Below, in pieces: positions 7,888 through 14,619 of a stretch of 14,798 bases of DNA (position 1 is the first letter of the stretch; each line of letters starts with the position of its first letter). The position numbers and the translations under genes were made by a program. The DNA lies in NCBI GenBank assembly GCA_964547995.1, contig CAZJRB010000152.1, positions 1 through 14,798 on the forward strand, written 5' to 3'. Origin of the DNA: CAZJRB01 sp964547995 (GTDB lineage Bacteria; Planctomycetota; Planctomycetia; Pirellulales; Thermoguttaceae). The notes beneath the pieces are model-generated. The model ran no database searches. It was not told where the DNA came from and worked only from the letters and a program-made list of their open reading frames with translations.

Positions 7888-7894
7888 CTAAGGC

Positions 7895-8770
7895 ATGAGC
7901 ACGAAACCTGAAGACACGCGCCGCCCCCCCATGCGGGCGATACTGCTCGGATTCGGCGAGCGGGCCGATGTCATGGCCGAAGCGGAACGGCTCTGCCCCG
8001 AAATTGAACGCTATGCCGAAATCGTCGCTCGCGACTTCTCCGGCAACGCGGACATGTCGCAGACCGATGCCGATTTGGCCATTGTACTTGGCGGCGACGG
8101 CTCAATTCTTCGGTCGGCTCACCAGATGGGACATCGCCAACTGCCGGTCATTGCCGTCAATTTAGGGAAACTGGGTTTTCTGGCGGACCTCTCCCCCGAC
8201 GAATTGCCCGACGTGCTGCGCGATTTTCAAGCCGGCCGATTGGAAGTCATTGAGCACCTGATGTTGAAATGCCGGGTAATACGCGATGAAGATGTCATCC
8301 ACGAGCAATTCGGACTCAACGAGGTCACCGTGCGGCGAGGGCAACCGTTTCGCATCATGGACGTCGATCTCTACATTGACTCGAAACTCGTAACCACGTA
8401 TAGTTGCGACGGTCTGATTATCAGCACCCCCGTCGGATCGACCGCACACAGTCTCTCCGCCGGCGGACCGATTCTCCGGAAGGACATCCGGGCGTTTGTG
8501 ATATCGCCGATCAGCCCTCATACGCTGACGAATCGGCCGGTGGTTGATTCGGCGGACCGGGTTTACGAGATGGTCGTCGATAGTCCGGAGGGCGAGACCT
8601 CGGTCGTGATCGACGGCCACGTGCTGTGCGAGTTGGAGCCGGGCGATCGCGTACGCGTCGAGCGGGCGGCCGAGCAATTCAAGCTGGTCGCCGGCCCGGG
8701 GCACAGTTACTATCGTACCTTGCGCGAGAAACTCGGTTGGAGCGGGCGGTTGAACCTGAACGACCATTAG
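7895..8770 (+). CDS. nadK: NAD kinase
   Basis: The protein has 291 residues, normal for bacterial NAD kinases. The enzyme phosphorylates NAD+ to NADP+ in the cytoplasm, using ATP or polyphosphate. The family signatures are present in order: GGDGS (66-70, usually GGDGT), the NE motif in GLNEVTVRRG (140-149), the conserved CDGLIISTPVGSTAHSLSAG block (171-190, usually TPTGSTAYSLSAGGP), and ISPISPHTLTNRP (204-215, usually PICPHSL.RP). Thr to Val and Tyr to His in the third block are departures from the common sequence, while the active-site glycine and aspartate framework is intact. The ATG at 7895 follows a TATGAT box closely. ATG 7931 (residue 13, MRAILLGFG) is an alternative start nearer the family's usual N terminus. 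The next gene follows closely. Confidence 0.95.
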   Translation: MSTKPEDTRRPPMRAILLGFGERADVMAEAERLCPEIERYAEIVARDFSGNADMSQTDADLAIVLGGDGSILRSAHQMGHRQLPVIAVNLGKLGFLADLSPDELPDVLRDFQAGRLEVIEHLMLKCRVIRDEDVIHEQFGLNEVTVRRGQPFRIMDVDLYIDSKLVTTYSCDGLIISTPVGSTAHSLSAGGPILRKDIRAFVISPISPHTLTNRPVVDSADRVYEMVVDSPEGETSVVIDGHVLCELEPGDRVRVERAAEQFKLVAGPGHSYYRTLREKLGWSGRLNLNDH

Positions 8771-8791
8771 CGCGAACATGTCATCACCTCG

Positions 8792-8797
8792 AAAGGA
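8792..8797 (+). promoter_or_regulatory. Ribosome binding site that sets the start at 8805
   Basis: AAAGGA lies seven bases before the ATG at 8805. It favours this start over the in-frame ATG at 8778, which would add nine polar residues before the signal peptide. Confidence 0.6.
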
Positions 8798-8804
8798 AGC
8801 GAGC

Positions 8805-9692
8805 ATGATGAGAATCACCGGTTTCTTGTTGATCGGACTGTTTTTGCACGCGTCCGCCGTTTTTGTCACGGCCGGCGACGAAACCTTTACTTTCCGCTAC
8901 AAGTTCACCCAAGGCGAACGCCTCCGCTGGGACGTGTTCCACTATTCCCGGGTGAAGACCACGGTCGCCAAGACGACCAAAACGGCCGAGACCTCGAGCA
9001 AGTCGGTCAAGCTGTGGCGCGTGACCGGCGTCAAGCCGGACGGCACGGCCACGTTCGAGCACCTGGTCGAAAACGTCGACATGAAGCAGAAGCTCGCCAA
9101 TTGTCCCGAGGTCCGCTACGACAGCCGAACCGACAAGAAGCCCCCGGCGGGGTTCAAGGACGTGGCCGAGTCGGTCGGCGCGGTGCTGTCGGTCGTGACG
9201 ATGGACGCACGGGGAAAAATCCTCCAGCGCGAGCGGAAACAAACGCCTGCCGGCGCAAGAAACAAGGAAGGGTACATGACCATCCCCTTGCCGGAAGGGC
9301 CCATTGCAGTTGGCCACACGTGGTCGTTTCCCCACACGATCGACGTGCCGCTCGAAACGGGTGGCATCACCAAGGTCAAGACGCTACAGCGATTCAAGCT
9401 CGAAAGCGTGAAGACCGGCGTGGCGAGGATTCGCGTGTCGACGGTCGTTCTCACACCGGTGACCGATCCGGCCATCGAGGCAAAGCTCATCCGAAACACC
9501 AGTGAGGGCACCGTCCGGTTCGACATCGACGCGGGACGCGTTCTTTCGCAGCAGATGGACGTGGACAAAGAGGTGCGAGGCTTCCGCGGCGACGCGAGCA
9601 GCTTACACTATCTGACCCGATTCACCGAAGAGTTGCTGCCGGTGAAGACGGCCATCCGGCCGATTCGGCAACCCCGACGGCGGGGTCTGTAA
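8805..9692 (+). CDS. Secreted protein of unknown function (DUF6263-like)
   Basis: The protein has 295 residues from the ATG at 8805. A signal peptide (MMRITGFLLIGLFLHASAVF plus VTA, cleavage near 23/24) is followed by a beta-rich domain starting FTFRYKFTQGERLRWDV. It contains two strand-rich halves, with phrases such as 'RVTGVKPDGTATFEHLVENVDM' split over residues about 75-97, and 'GHTWSFPHTIDVPLE' (about 167-181). The form 'lipid/steroid-free, long paired strands after a signal peptide' resembles the DUF6263 type seen in planctomycetes and Bacteroidetes. I make that match from memory of the pattern and it is uncertain. No catalytic motif is visible. It begins 34 bases after nadK and probably shares its transcript, though no functional link is evident. 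Confidence 0.8.
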   Translation: MMRITGFLLIGLFLHASAVFVTAGDETFTFRYKFTQGERLRWDVFHYSRVKTTVAKTTKTAETSSKSVKLWRVTGVKPDGTATFEHLVENVDMKQKLANCPEVRYDSRTDKKPPAGFKDVAESVGAVLSVVTMDARGKILQRERKQTPAGARNKEGYMTIPLPEGPIAVGHTWSFPHTIDVPLETGGITKVKTLQRFKLESVKTGVARIRVSTVVLTPVTDPAIEAKLIRNTSEGTVRFDIDAGRVLSQQMDVDKEVRGFRGDASSLHYLTRFTEELLPVKTAIRPIRQPRRRGL

Positions 9693-9733
9693 TCGATTCG
9701 ATCATGACGGGTCTCGTCGGTCGTAACGATTCT

Positions 9734-9750
9734 GCGCGGTGCGACCGCGC
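9734..9750 (+). terminator. GC-rich hairpin after the secreted-protein gene
   Basis: GCGCGGT-GCG-ACCGCGC is a perfect 7-bp stem with a 3-base loop, 41 bases after the stop at 9692. No T tract follows. A second small hairpin, CGGCTT-ACGAC-AAGCCG, lies at 9778-9794. Either could slow or end transcription before the next gene, but neither is a standard intrinsic terminator. Confidence 0.3.
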
Positions 9751-9853
9751 CCACTGGGCAAACTGCATCGCCGAGGCCGGCTTACGACAAGCCGCCCGGC
9801 CAGTTTAGCCGATTCTAATCGATGTCTGAGAAGCCCCTGGAAGAGATTCAACC

Positions 9854-10432
9854 ATGAACCGCGTATTACTGCTTGGCGTGCTGGGTTTAGGCGCCGCGGC
9901 GGGCGGGCCTCTCCTATACTTCAAGGCGAAAGAGCATTGGCCGAGCGACAATGCGGCGGAGCCGACCGGCGCTCCGGTTGCGCAGATCCCCGTGGAGGGA
10001 ATGCCCGCCGGCAACCTGGCCGAAATCTTTCGGTTCGACGTCACGACGGGCTGGGTGATGAAGCGGTGGCCTCGCGTTTCCGTGGGCATGTCCGATCCCA
10101 GGCTGCAAGGCTACCGCGTGCTGCTGATGACCGGTACGGAACCGAGCGATCTTGCCGGCTCGCTGACCTACTATTTCGATGCCGACCAGAAAGTCGAGCG
10201 GATCACATTCAAGGGGACGACCGGCGATGCCCGGAAGTTGGTGCGGTTGATGACCACCCGCTACAGGTTCGTCCGGCGGCTGACAAACGATCCGGGTGTT
10301 TTCCTATACGAAGCGGCACATGTGGACCGTGACCGCCGGAGCATTCTGGAATTCCGCCTTTCGCCGGTAGTCCGGGCCGACGATTCGCATCACCGTTTCG
10401 ACGTAAAGCTGTCGATCGAACGGCCGTCGTAA
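9854..10432 (+). CDS. Small membrane-anchored planctomycete protein of unknown function
   Basis: The protein has 192 residues. GGAAGAG (9839-9845) is eight bases before the ATG, which supports this start. An N-terminal hydrophobic segment (about residues 2-23, RVLLLGVLGLGAAAGGPLLYF) is either an uncleaved anchor or a signal peptide. The soluble part has a conserved-looking core: FRFDVTTGWVMKRWPRVSVG (59-78), a LTYYFD strand and 'VERITFKGTTGDARKLV'. It looks like one of the planctomycete-only hypothetical families (possibly DUF6690; from memory and unverified). No catalytic motif is visible. It converges with the cyclase gene with two bases between the stop codons. Confidence 0.75.
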   Translation: MNRVLLLGVLGLGAAAGGPLLYFKAKEHWPSDNAAEPTGAPVAQIPVEGMPAGNLAEIFRFDVTTGWVMKRWPRVSVGMSDPRLQGYRVLLMTGTEPSDLAGSLTYYFDADQKVERITFKGTTGDARKLVRLMTTRYRFVRRLTNDPGVFLYEAAHVDRDRRSILEFRLSPVVRADDSHHRFDVKLSIERPS

Positions 10433-10440
10433 CCTTACGA
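10427..10440. repeat. 14-bp palindrome holding both stop codons of convergent genes
   Basis: TCGTAACCTTACGA is a perfect inverted repeat (TCGTAA/TTACGA, 2-base centre). The TAA of the plus-strand gene (10430-10432) and the TAA of the minus-strand gene (10437-10435) sit in opposite arms. No room remains for a terminator between the genes. Confidence 0.7.
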
Positions 10441-11421
10441 GTCGTCTTTTTCCTTGCTCTTGGATTCGGCGCTTGGTTTCTTGGGTTCGGCGGGTGGTGG
10501 TTCGTACTCGAATTCCTTCCAAACCATCGGCCGGCGGAGATGGGGTTCGATCCGCAGTACGACTTCGCCGTTCTGGAAAATACGGACGGTTCCGTTGGTT
10601 TGGCTGACGGCGACGGCTACCGCATTGGTTGTCCGGCTGACCGCAGCGGCGGCCCAGTGGCGGGCGCCGAGCCCCTTCGACAAGGTCACCTCGGCGGCCG
10701 AGCAATCGAGATAGCGGCACGCCGCCTCGACGGTTCCGTCGGCCGAGACGACGATGGCCCCGTCCATCTGGGCAATCTCCTTGATCCCTTCGCGGACACG
10801 GGCGTCGGCCAGGTTCCGCTCCTTGCGATTGTAGCCCCTGACCGGATCGAAACCGGCCGAATGGCTGGAGGCCATTACCTTTCGGACGTCGCCCACGACG
10901 AGGAGTGTGCCGACCGGCTTGCCTTCGCGTCCTTCGCGTCCGACCTCCACGGCCAGATCGACAACCATTTTCAGCGTATCGAGCGGCACACGCGTTTCCA
11001 ACCGGCGCAGATCGCGGCCGGTCAGCCGATTGAGGTGCTCGCCGAGGTTGATGACACTCAGCGAGTCGATCGTGTCGGCATCGAAGCCGCTGTAAAGCGC
11101 GACAACCGCAGAGTTTGGGGCGAGCAGATCGTCAGCCACCGCTTCGAGCACGGCCTGGGTGAGCCGCTCGTAGACGGGCCGGTCGGGCATGTCGAGCTTG
11201 ACCGTGTAGAACGCCGATTCCTTGGCCCCTTGAAGCTGCTCATCGGTGTCGGCGGCGATCAGAAGCTGCTGCTTGCCGACCATTTTCTTCAGCCGTTGCC
11301 AGTCGGCCGACCCGTCCAGCAGGAGCAAGATCGTATCGGCCTCGACCGTTTTCGTCAGTTGCAGGGCCAAGCGACAGAGGTTTTTAAACTGGTCGGTAAA
11401 TCGTAGGGGGTTCACTCCCAC
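10435..11421 (-). CDS. Diadenylate cyclase (DisA_N/DAC domain) with DacZ-like layout
   Basis: The protein has 328 residues. The start is a GTG at 11421, or the nearby GTG at 11415. Neither has a clear ribosome binding site, and a stop lies upstream in frame. Residues about 25-160 form an alpha/beta region like the pyruvate-kinase C-terminal-type domain found in archaeal DacZ cyclases. The DAC domain follows (about 165-295): GTLLVVGD (171-178), DGA motif MDGAIVVSADG (219-229), and GARHWAAAAVS (252-262) in place of the usual RHR motif. The tail (about 306-328) is Pro/Lys/Glu-rich. DAC enzymes join two ATP into the second messenger c-di-AMP. The DGA and first Arg-His are kept; the second Arg is Trp. 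There is no DisA DNA-binding region and no CdaA membrane segment, so it should be cytoplasmic. Activity is likely but unproven. Confidence 0.85.
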   Translation of the reverse strand: MGVNPLRFTDQFKNLCRLALQLTKTVEADTILLLLDGSADWQRLKKMVGKQQLLIAADTDEQLQGAKESAFYTVKLDMPDRPVYERLTQAVLEAVADDLLAPNSAVVALYSGFDADTIDSLSVINLGEHLNRLTGRDLRRLETRVPLDTLKMVVDLAVEVGREGREGKPVGTLLVVGDVRKVMASSHSAGFDPVRGYNRKERNLADARVREGIKEIAQMDGAIVVSADGTVEAACRYLDCSAAEVTLSKGLGARHWAAAAVSRTTNAVAVAVSQTNGTVRIFQNGEVVLRIEPHLRRPMVWKEFEYEPPPAEPKKPSAESKSKEKDDS

Positions 11422-11489
11422 TCGATCTGCTTTCTGCGGGGGTTTGGTGCGTATGCCGCTTCACGATAAAGCCCATATTATTTTCTGTG

Positions 11490-11602
11490 GCGGAAAGTTG
11501 GGTGCCATGCCCACGCTTGCGTGGGCATGTAGCGGTTTCTTGCGGGATTCACGACATGCCCACGCGAGCGTGGGCATGGCACCCGAAAATCCGGCTTTCC
11601 GC
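11490..11602. repeat. REPIN-like element with 31-bp inverted arms
   Basis: The arm at 11500-11530 (GGGTGCCATGCCCACGC and onward) returns as its reverse complement at 11554-11584 with one mismatch, around a 23-base spacer. Each arm is itself a hairpin (CATGCCCACGC-TTG-CGTGGGCATG on the left). An outer pair GCGGAAAG/CTTTCCGC (11490-11497 and 11595-11602) frames the unit. It fills much of the gap between the cyclase and the HEAT lipoprotein gene. It differs in sequence from the element at 7741-7855 but has the same design. Confidence 0.75.
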
Positions 11603-11677
11603 AACAGGTACATATTAAAAGGTTTTCGCGCAAAAGGCAACGCCAACGCAGAAATTCGTGCTACGGCGCCGGTAACC

Positions 11678-12370
11678 TTAGAACAGTTGTCGGATCCGCT
11701 CGGCGACCGAGATCGGCTTGGCCGGGGTTTCGCCCCGGACGTACTGTTGCCACCGCATCACGTTGTTGCCGAAATCCTTGCCGGTTACCTGCTTCAGCGA
11801 CAAAACGGCCCGATACTGCAAGGCCGGGTCCTCGTCGTTCAGTGCCGGCGCCAAGGCCGCTACGGCGGAAGGCTCCTCAGATTCGCCGAGGGCCGTGGTT
11901 GCTGCCAGGCGAACATCGATGTCCGTGTCGGTCTTGAGAACCCCGCCGAGCACGTCGACAGCTCCCGCATCGCCACGCTTGCCCCAGGCTTTGCAAGCGG
12001 CGACCCGTACATCCGGATCACTCTCCTCCAGCGCCGCCCGAAGGATAAGGTCGGTCGTTTTGCACGGGTAGTTGGCCAGCGTACGGATGATTTCCGCCCG
12101 GATCATCGGGTCGTCCTCCACGCGAATCATCTCAGCCAACTCGCCGGCGATTCGTTCGCGATCGGCGGTGCTGGCGTCGGTGCCCTTCTGGGCCAGTTCT
12201 CGGAGCGTGGCAATACGCTCTGCCGGGGGGGTTACACCGGGCAACGTATCGGATCGCTTTGAAAAGGGGTTCCAGGACGACAACGGGTCGAAATCGGCGC
12301 AACCGGCCGCCGAAAGGACCAGAATACCCAGAACGAAGATCGCTGGTAACCTGGGGGAAACGTGAGCCAT
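11678..12370 (-). CDS. HEAT-repeat lipoprotein
   Basis: The protein has 230 residues. The lipoprotein signal MAHVSPRLPAIFVLGILVLS ends in AAGC (Cys24), so the mature protein is lipid-anchored. After a short linker (about 25-50) come HEAT/armadillo-type helical repeats (about 50-200): 'DDPMIRAEIIRTLANYP', 'SDPDVRVAACKAWGKRGD', 'TDIDVRLAATTALGESEE' and 'EDPALQYRAVLSLKQVTG'. Such solenoids bind proteins. A C-terminal MRWQQYV...PISVAERIRQLF tail is conserved-looking. AAAGGG upstream of the ATG at 12370 is a fair ribosome binding site. It has its own promoter (12429-12457). It lies upstream of the cyclase gene on the same strand, but 256 bases and a REPIN separate them. The partner is unknown. Confidence 0.85.
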   Translation of the reverse strand: MAHVSPRLPAIFVLGILVLSAAGCADFDPLSSWNPFSKRSDTLPGVTPPAERIATLRELAQKGTDASTADRERIAGELAEMIRVEDDPMIRAEIIRTLANYPCKTTDLILRAALEESDPDVRVAACKAWGKRGDAGAVDVLGGVLKTDTDIDVRLAATTALGESEEPSAVAALAPALNDEDPALQYRAVLSLKQVTGKDFGNNVMRWQQYVRGETPAKPISVAERIRQLF

Positions 12371-12428
12371 GGAGAAGACCCTTTCTCAAAAGTCGGGACA
12401 TAGAACCGCCCAAAAGAAAAGAAGCGGG

Positions 12429-12457
12429 ACTATAGCATCGACATTTTTTTTCGCCAA
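12429..12457 (-). promoter_or_regulatory. Sigma70-like promoter of the HEAT lipoprotein gene
   Basis: On the minus strand TTGGCG (12457-12452), 17 bases, then TATAGT (12434-12429). The spacer contains an A8 run, which may bend the DNA. The start would lie near 12422, leaving a leader of about 50 bases before the ATG at 12370. Confidence 0.6.
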
Positions 12458-12553
12458 GGTGAGTCTCAATAAAATAGCGGCAAAATGCGCGGTCTGCGAA
12501 GATTCGGTAACGGAATCTCGGCTCTACCTACTTCCCTCGTAGGTGAGGTCCGC

Positions 12554-12559
12554 TATGAT
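12554..12559 (+). promoter_or_regulatory. Putative -10 box of the coiled-coil/SPFH gene cluster
   Basis: TATGAT lies 42 bases before the ATG at 12602. TTCCCT (12532-12537), 16 bases upstream, is a weak -35 resembling the TTCCTT that precedes the nadK box. Confidence 0.4.
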
Positions 12560-12590
12560 GCAGGGGATGCAAGGCGATGCCCCCCTGTCG

Positions 12591-12594
12591 AGGA
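12591..12594 (+). promoter_or_regulatory. Ribosome binding site that sets the start at 12602
   Basis: AGGA (within AGGAAAG) is seven bases before the ATG at 12602. It favours that start over the in-frame ATG at 12485, which lies upstream of the putative promoter. Confidence 0.6.
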
Positions 12595-12601
12595 AAGAAC
12601 C

Positions 12602-13111
12602 ATGCCCGAGCCAAAAGACCATGCCGAAAGCCGTAACATCATCGAATCGATCCTTAGGGTGATCCCCGGATTTAGGGGGTATCTGGAGAAGGAATACCGC
12701 CGCAAGAGCGACGATCTCCAGCGGGACTGGCTGGCCGATCGGCTCCAGCGGTCCAAGAGCGGGATCGACGAGTTGACCCGACCCCTGGCCGACGCCGGGC
12801 AGATCGACCTGTTGCCACAGATCGACCGCATGCGGGGAAAACTCGACAAGCTGATCAGCCGTATCCGCGGGGCTGTGCAGGGCTACAGCGGGTTTTTCGA
12901 CCTGGTCCGCATCGACGAACAAGTGCTCGACCGGGTCTACGATCAGGATATGGCCTTGACCCGGCTGGTCGACGCCCTGGCCACCGATATCGAGCGGCTC
13001 CCCAGTCAACCCGACCGGGTCGCCGCAGCCGTCCCGGAGTTGATCCGGCATATCGACGAGGCCGAACAGCGATGGAACGACCGGGAAGATATTCTCAAGG
13101 GATTGAGTTGA
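12602..13111 (+). CDS. Coiled-coil/helical protein upstream of the SPFH gene
   Basis: The protein has 169 residues from the ATG at 12602. It has no signal peptide or membrane segment. It is charged and predicted helical nearly throughout: 'IIESILRVIPGFRGYLEKEYRRKSDDL' split near residues 12-38, 'LADRLQRSKSGIDELTRPLADAG' and 'MRGKLDKLISRIRGAVQGYSGFFDLVRIDEQVL'. Leu/Ile spacing suggests coiled coils. I do not recognise the family. It is 55 bases upstream of the SPFH gene on the same strand and probably shares its transcript. PspA-like coiled-coil proteins often pair with SPFH proteins in this way, but I see no PspA signature here. A cytoplasmic partner of the SPFH scaffold is a reasonable guess only. 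Confidence 0.75.
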   Translation: MPEPKDHAESRNIIESILRVIPGFRGYLEKEYRRKSDDLQRDWLADRLQRSKSGIDELTRPLADAGQIDLLPQIDRMRGKLDKLISRIRGAVQGYSGFFDLVRIDEQVLDRVYDQDMALTRLVDALATDIERLPSQPDRVAAAVPELIRHIDEAEQRWNDREDILKGLS

Positions 13112-13141
13112 GAGTCGAGAGTCCGGAGTTGAGACCTCTCT
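13103..13141 (+). repeat. Short imperfect GAGAGTC/GAGTTGAG repeats around a stop codon
   Basis: GAGTTGAGA occurs at 13105-13113 and again at 13126-13134, with GAGAGTC repeated between them. The TGA stop of the coiled-coil gene (13109-13111) lies in the first copy. CTCTC at 13136-13140 could pair with GAGAG at 13110-13114. Confidence 0.4.
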
Positions 13142-13166
13142 AAACTAAACCACAAGGAACCGACCC

Positions 13167-14549
13167 ATGGCTATTCGCTTAGAAGTCCTCCAGTATTTTG
13201 ACGAAGGAAACCGTTCCCTCGTCCACCGCATCCCGCCGGAGGGTTCGGCCGACATTAAAATCGGGGCGCAACTGATCGTCCACGAAAACCAGGAAGCCAT
13301 CTTCTTCCGTGACGGCCGCGCGTTCGACTGCTTCGAGCCCGGTCGCCATACCTTGACCACGCAAAACGTGCCCATCCTCACCCGGATTCTCACCATCCCC
13401 TGGGAAAAATCGCCCTTCCAGTGCCAGGTCTATTTCGTCGGCAAGCAAACGTTCCTCGATCAGAAGTGGGGCACCCGCCAGCCGATCACGTTCCGCGATA
13501 CGGACTTCGGCATGGTCCGGCTTCGGAGCTTCGGCAAGTACTCGTTCCGTGTGGTCGATTCCGTGCTGCTTTTGAACACGCTCGTCGGCACGCAGGGGAA
13601 ATACACCACCGACGAGGTCACGTCGTTCTTGAAGGACCTGATCGTCGCCCGGCTGACCGACCTGTTGGGCACGCTCGGGATCAGTCTGCTCGACCTGCCG
13701 GCCAAATACGACGAGGTCGGCTCGGGCGTCCGGGCGAAGGTCTCCGAGGAGTTCGGCAAGTACGGCCTCGAACTGGTCGACTTCTTCGTCAACGCCATCA
13801 CGCCGCCGGAGGAAGTCCAAAAGGCGATCGACGCGAGAAGCTCGATGGGCGCGGTCGGCGACCTCAACGCGTTTATGAAGTTCCAGGCAGCCAACAGTAT
13901 GCAGAAGCTGGCCGAGCAGGGCGGCGGCGGTGGTAGCGGAATGGCCGGCGGGGCTATGGGAATGGGCATGGGCGCCGGCTTCGGCATGATGATGCCCGGC
14001 ATGATCCAACAAGCGATGGCCGGCGGGGCCCCCGCACCCGGAGTCACGCCGCAAGCACCGCAAGCCGCGGCCGCCCCCGCCGCTGCCGGAGCCGTCGCCG
14101 GGGCCGCCGCCGGGCCCGACTTCGGCGATCTCGCGCCCGTGACCAAAGATCCCAAGGCCATGATCCGCTCCGTCGCCGAGGCCGGTGGATACACGATCAA
14201 CGAGGCCGGCGACTCGCTGCAAATCACCGTCGTCCTGGGGGCGTTGCGCAAACAGATGGTCACCGTCGAGTTCGGCAAGACCGACGACTCGGGCCACTCG
14301 ATGGTCAACTACTGGTCGATTTGCGGCCCGGTCACCGAGAAGAACGCCATGGCGCTGTTGCGCCACAACACCAAGATGCTCCACGGCGCGTTCGCCGTCC
14401 GCGAGATCGGCGGCGCCGAGCTGGTCGTCATCCAGGCCAACCAACTCGCCGAGACGCTCGACCCGCTCGAGGTCAGCCGCGTGCTCTCGGCCGTGGCATG
14501 GCAGGCCGACCAGGTCGAGCAGAAGCTGATGACGGGCGATCAGTATTGA
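13167..14549 (+). CDS. SPFH (YdjI/virion-core type) protein with YbjN/CesT-like C-terminal domain
   Basis: The protein has 460 residues; AAGGA (13154-13158) is eight bases before the ATG. Residues about 30-250 match the 'virion core protein'/YdjI branch of SPFH proteins: IVHENQEAIFFRDGRAFDCFEPGRHTL split over 37-63, FRDTDFGMVRLRSFGKYSF (109-127), and the helical 'GLELVDFFVNAITPPEEVQKAI' region (200-221). A flexible Gly/Met then Pro/Ala linker covers about 250-325. Residues about 328-458 form a YbjN/type III chaperone-like domain: ITVVLGALRKQMVTVEF, CGPVTEKNAMALLRHNTKMLHGAFAV split over 386-411, and an end helix AVAWQADQVEQKL. SPFH proteins form membrane-bound rings. YdjI homologues usually end in a zinc ribbon; here the end domain differs and a zinc ribbon follows as a separate gene. 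The function is unknown. Confidence 0.85.
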   Translation: MAIRLEVLQYFDEGNRSLVHRIPPEGSADIKIGAQLIVHENQEAIFFRDGRAFDCFEPGRHTLTTQNVPILTRILTIPWEKSPFQCQVYFVGKQTFLDQKWGTRQPITFRDTDFGMVRLRSFGKYSFRVVDSVLLLNTLVGTQGKYTTDEVTSFLKDLIVARLTDLLGTLGISLLDLPAKYDEVGSGVRAKVSEEFGKYGLELVDFFVNAITPPEEVQKAIDARSSMGAVGDLNAFMKFQAANSMQKLAEQGGGGGSGMAGGAMGMGMGAGFGMMMPGMIQQAMAGGAPAPGVTPQAPQAAAAPAAAGAVAGAAAGPDFGDLAPVTKDPKAMIRSVAEAGGYTINEAGDSLQITVVLGALRKQMVTVEFGKTDDSGHSMVNYWSICGPVTEKNAMALLRHNTKMLHGAFAVREIGGAELVVIQANQLAETLDPLEVSRVLSAVAWQADQVEQKLMTGDQY

Positions 14550-14619
14550 TCGGATCGGACTTGGAAGAACCCGGGCGTCAGCAACTTAATCAAATTGGGA
14601 CTTTTGCCGGAACTCAGAA

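Noticed and set aside
10435..11421. DisA, the DNA-integrity scanning protein
   Set aside because: The protein lacks the C-terminal helix-hairpin-helix DNA-binding part and has an extra N-terminal alpha/beta region instead.
13179..14444. A 421-codon open frame on the minus strand opposite the SPFH gene
   Set aside because: It is an exact antisense shadow of the SPFH gene, with no ribosome binding site or recognisable domain.
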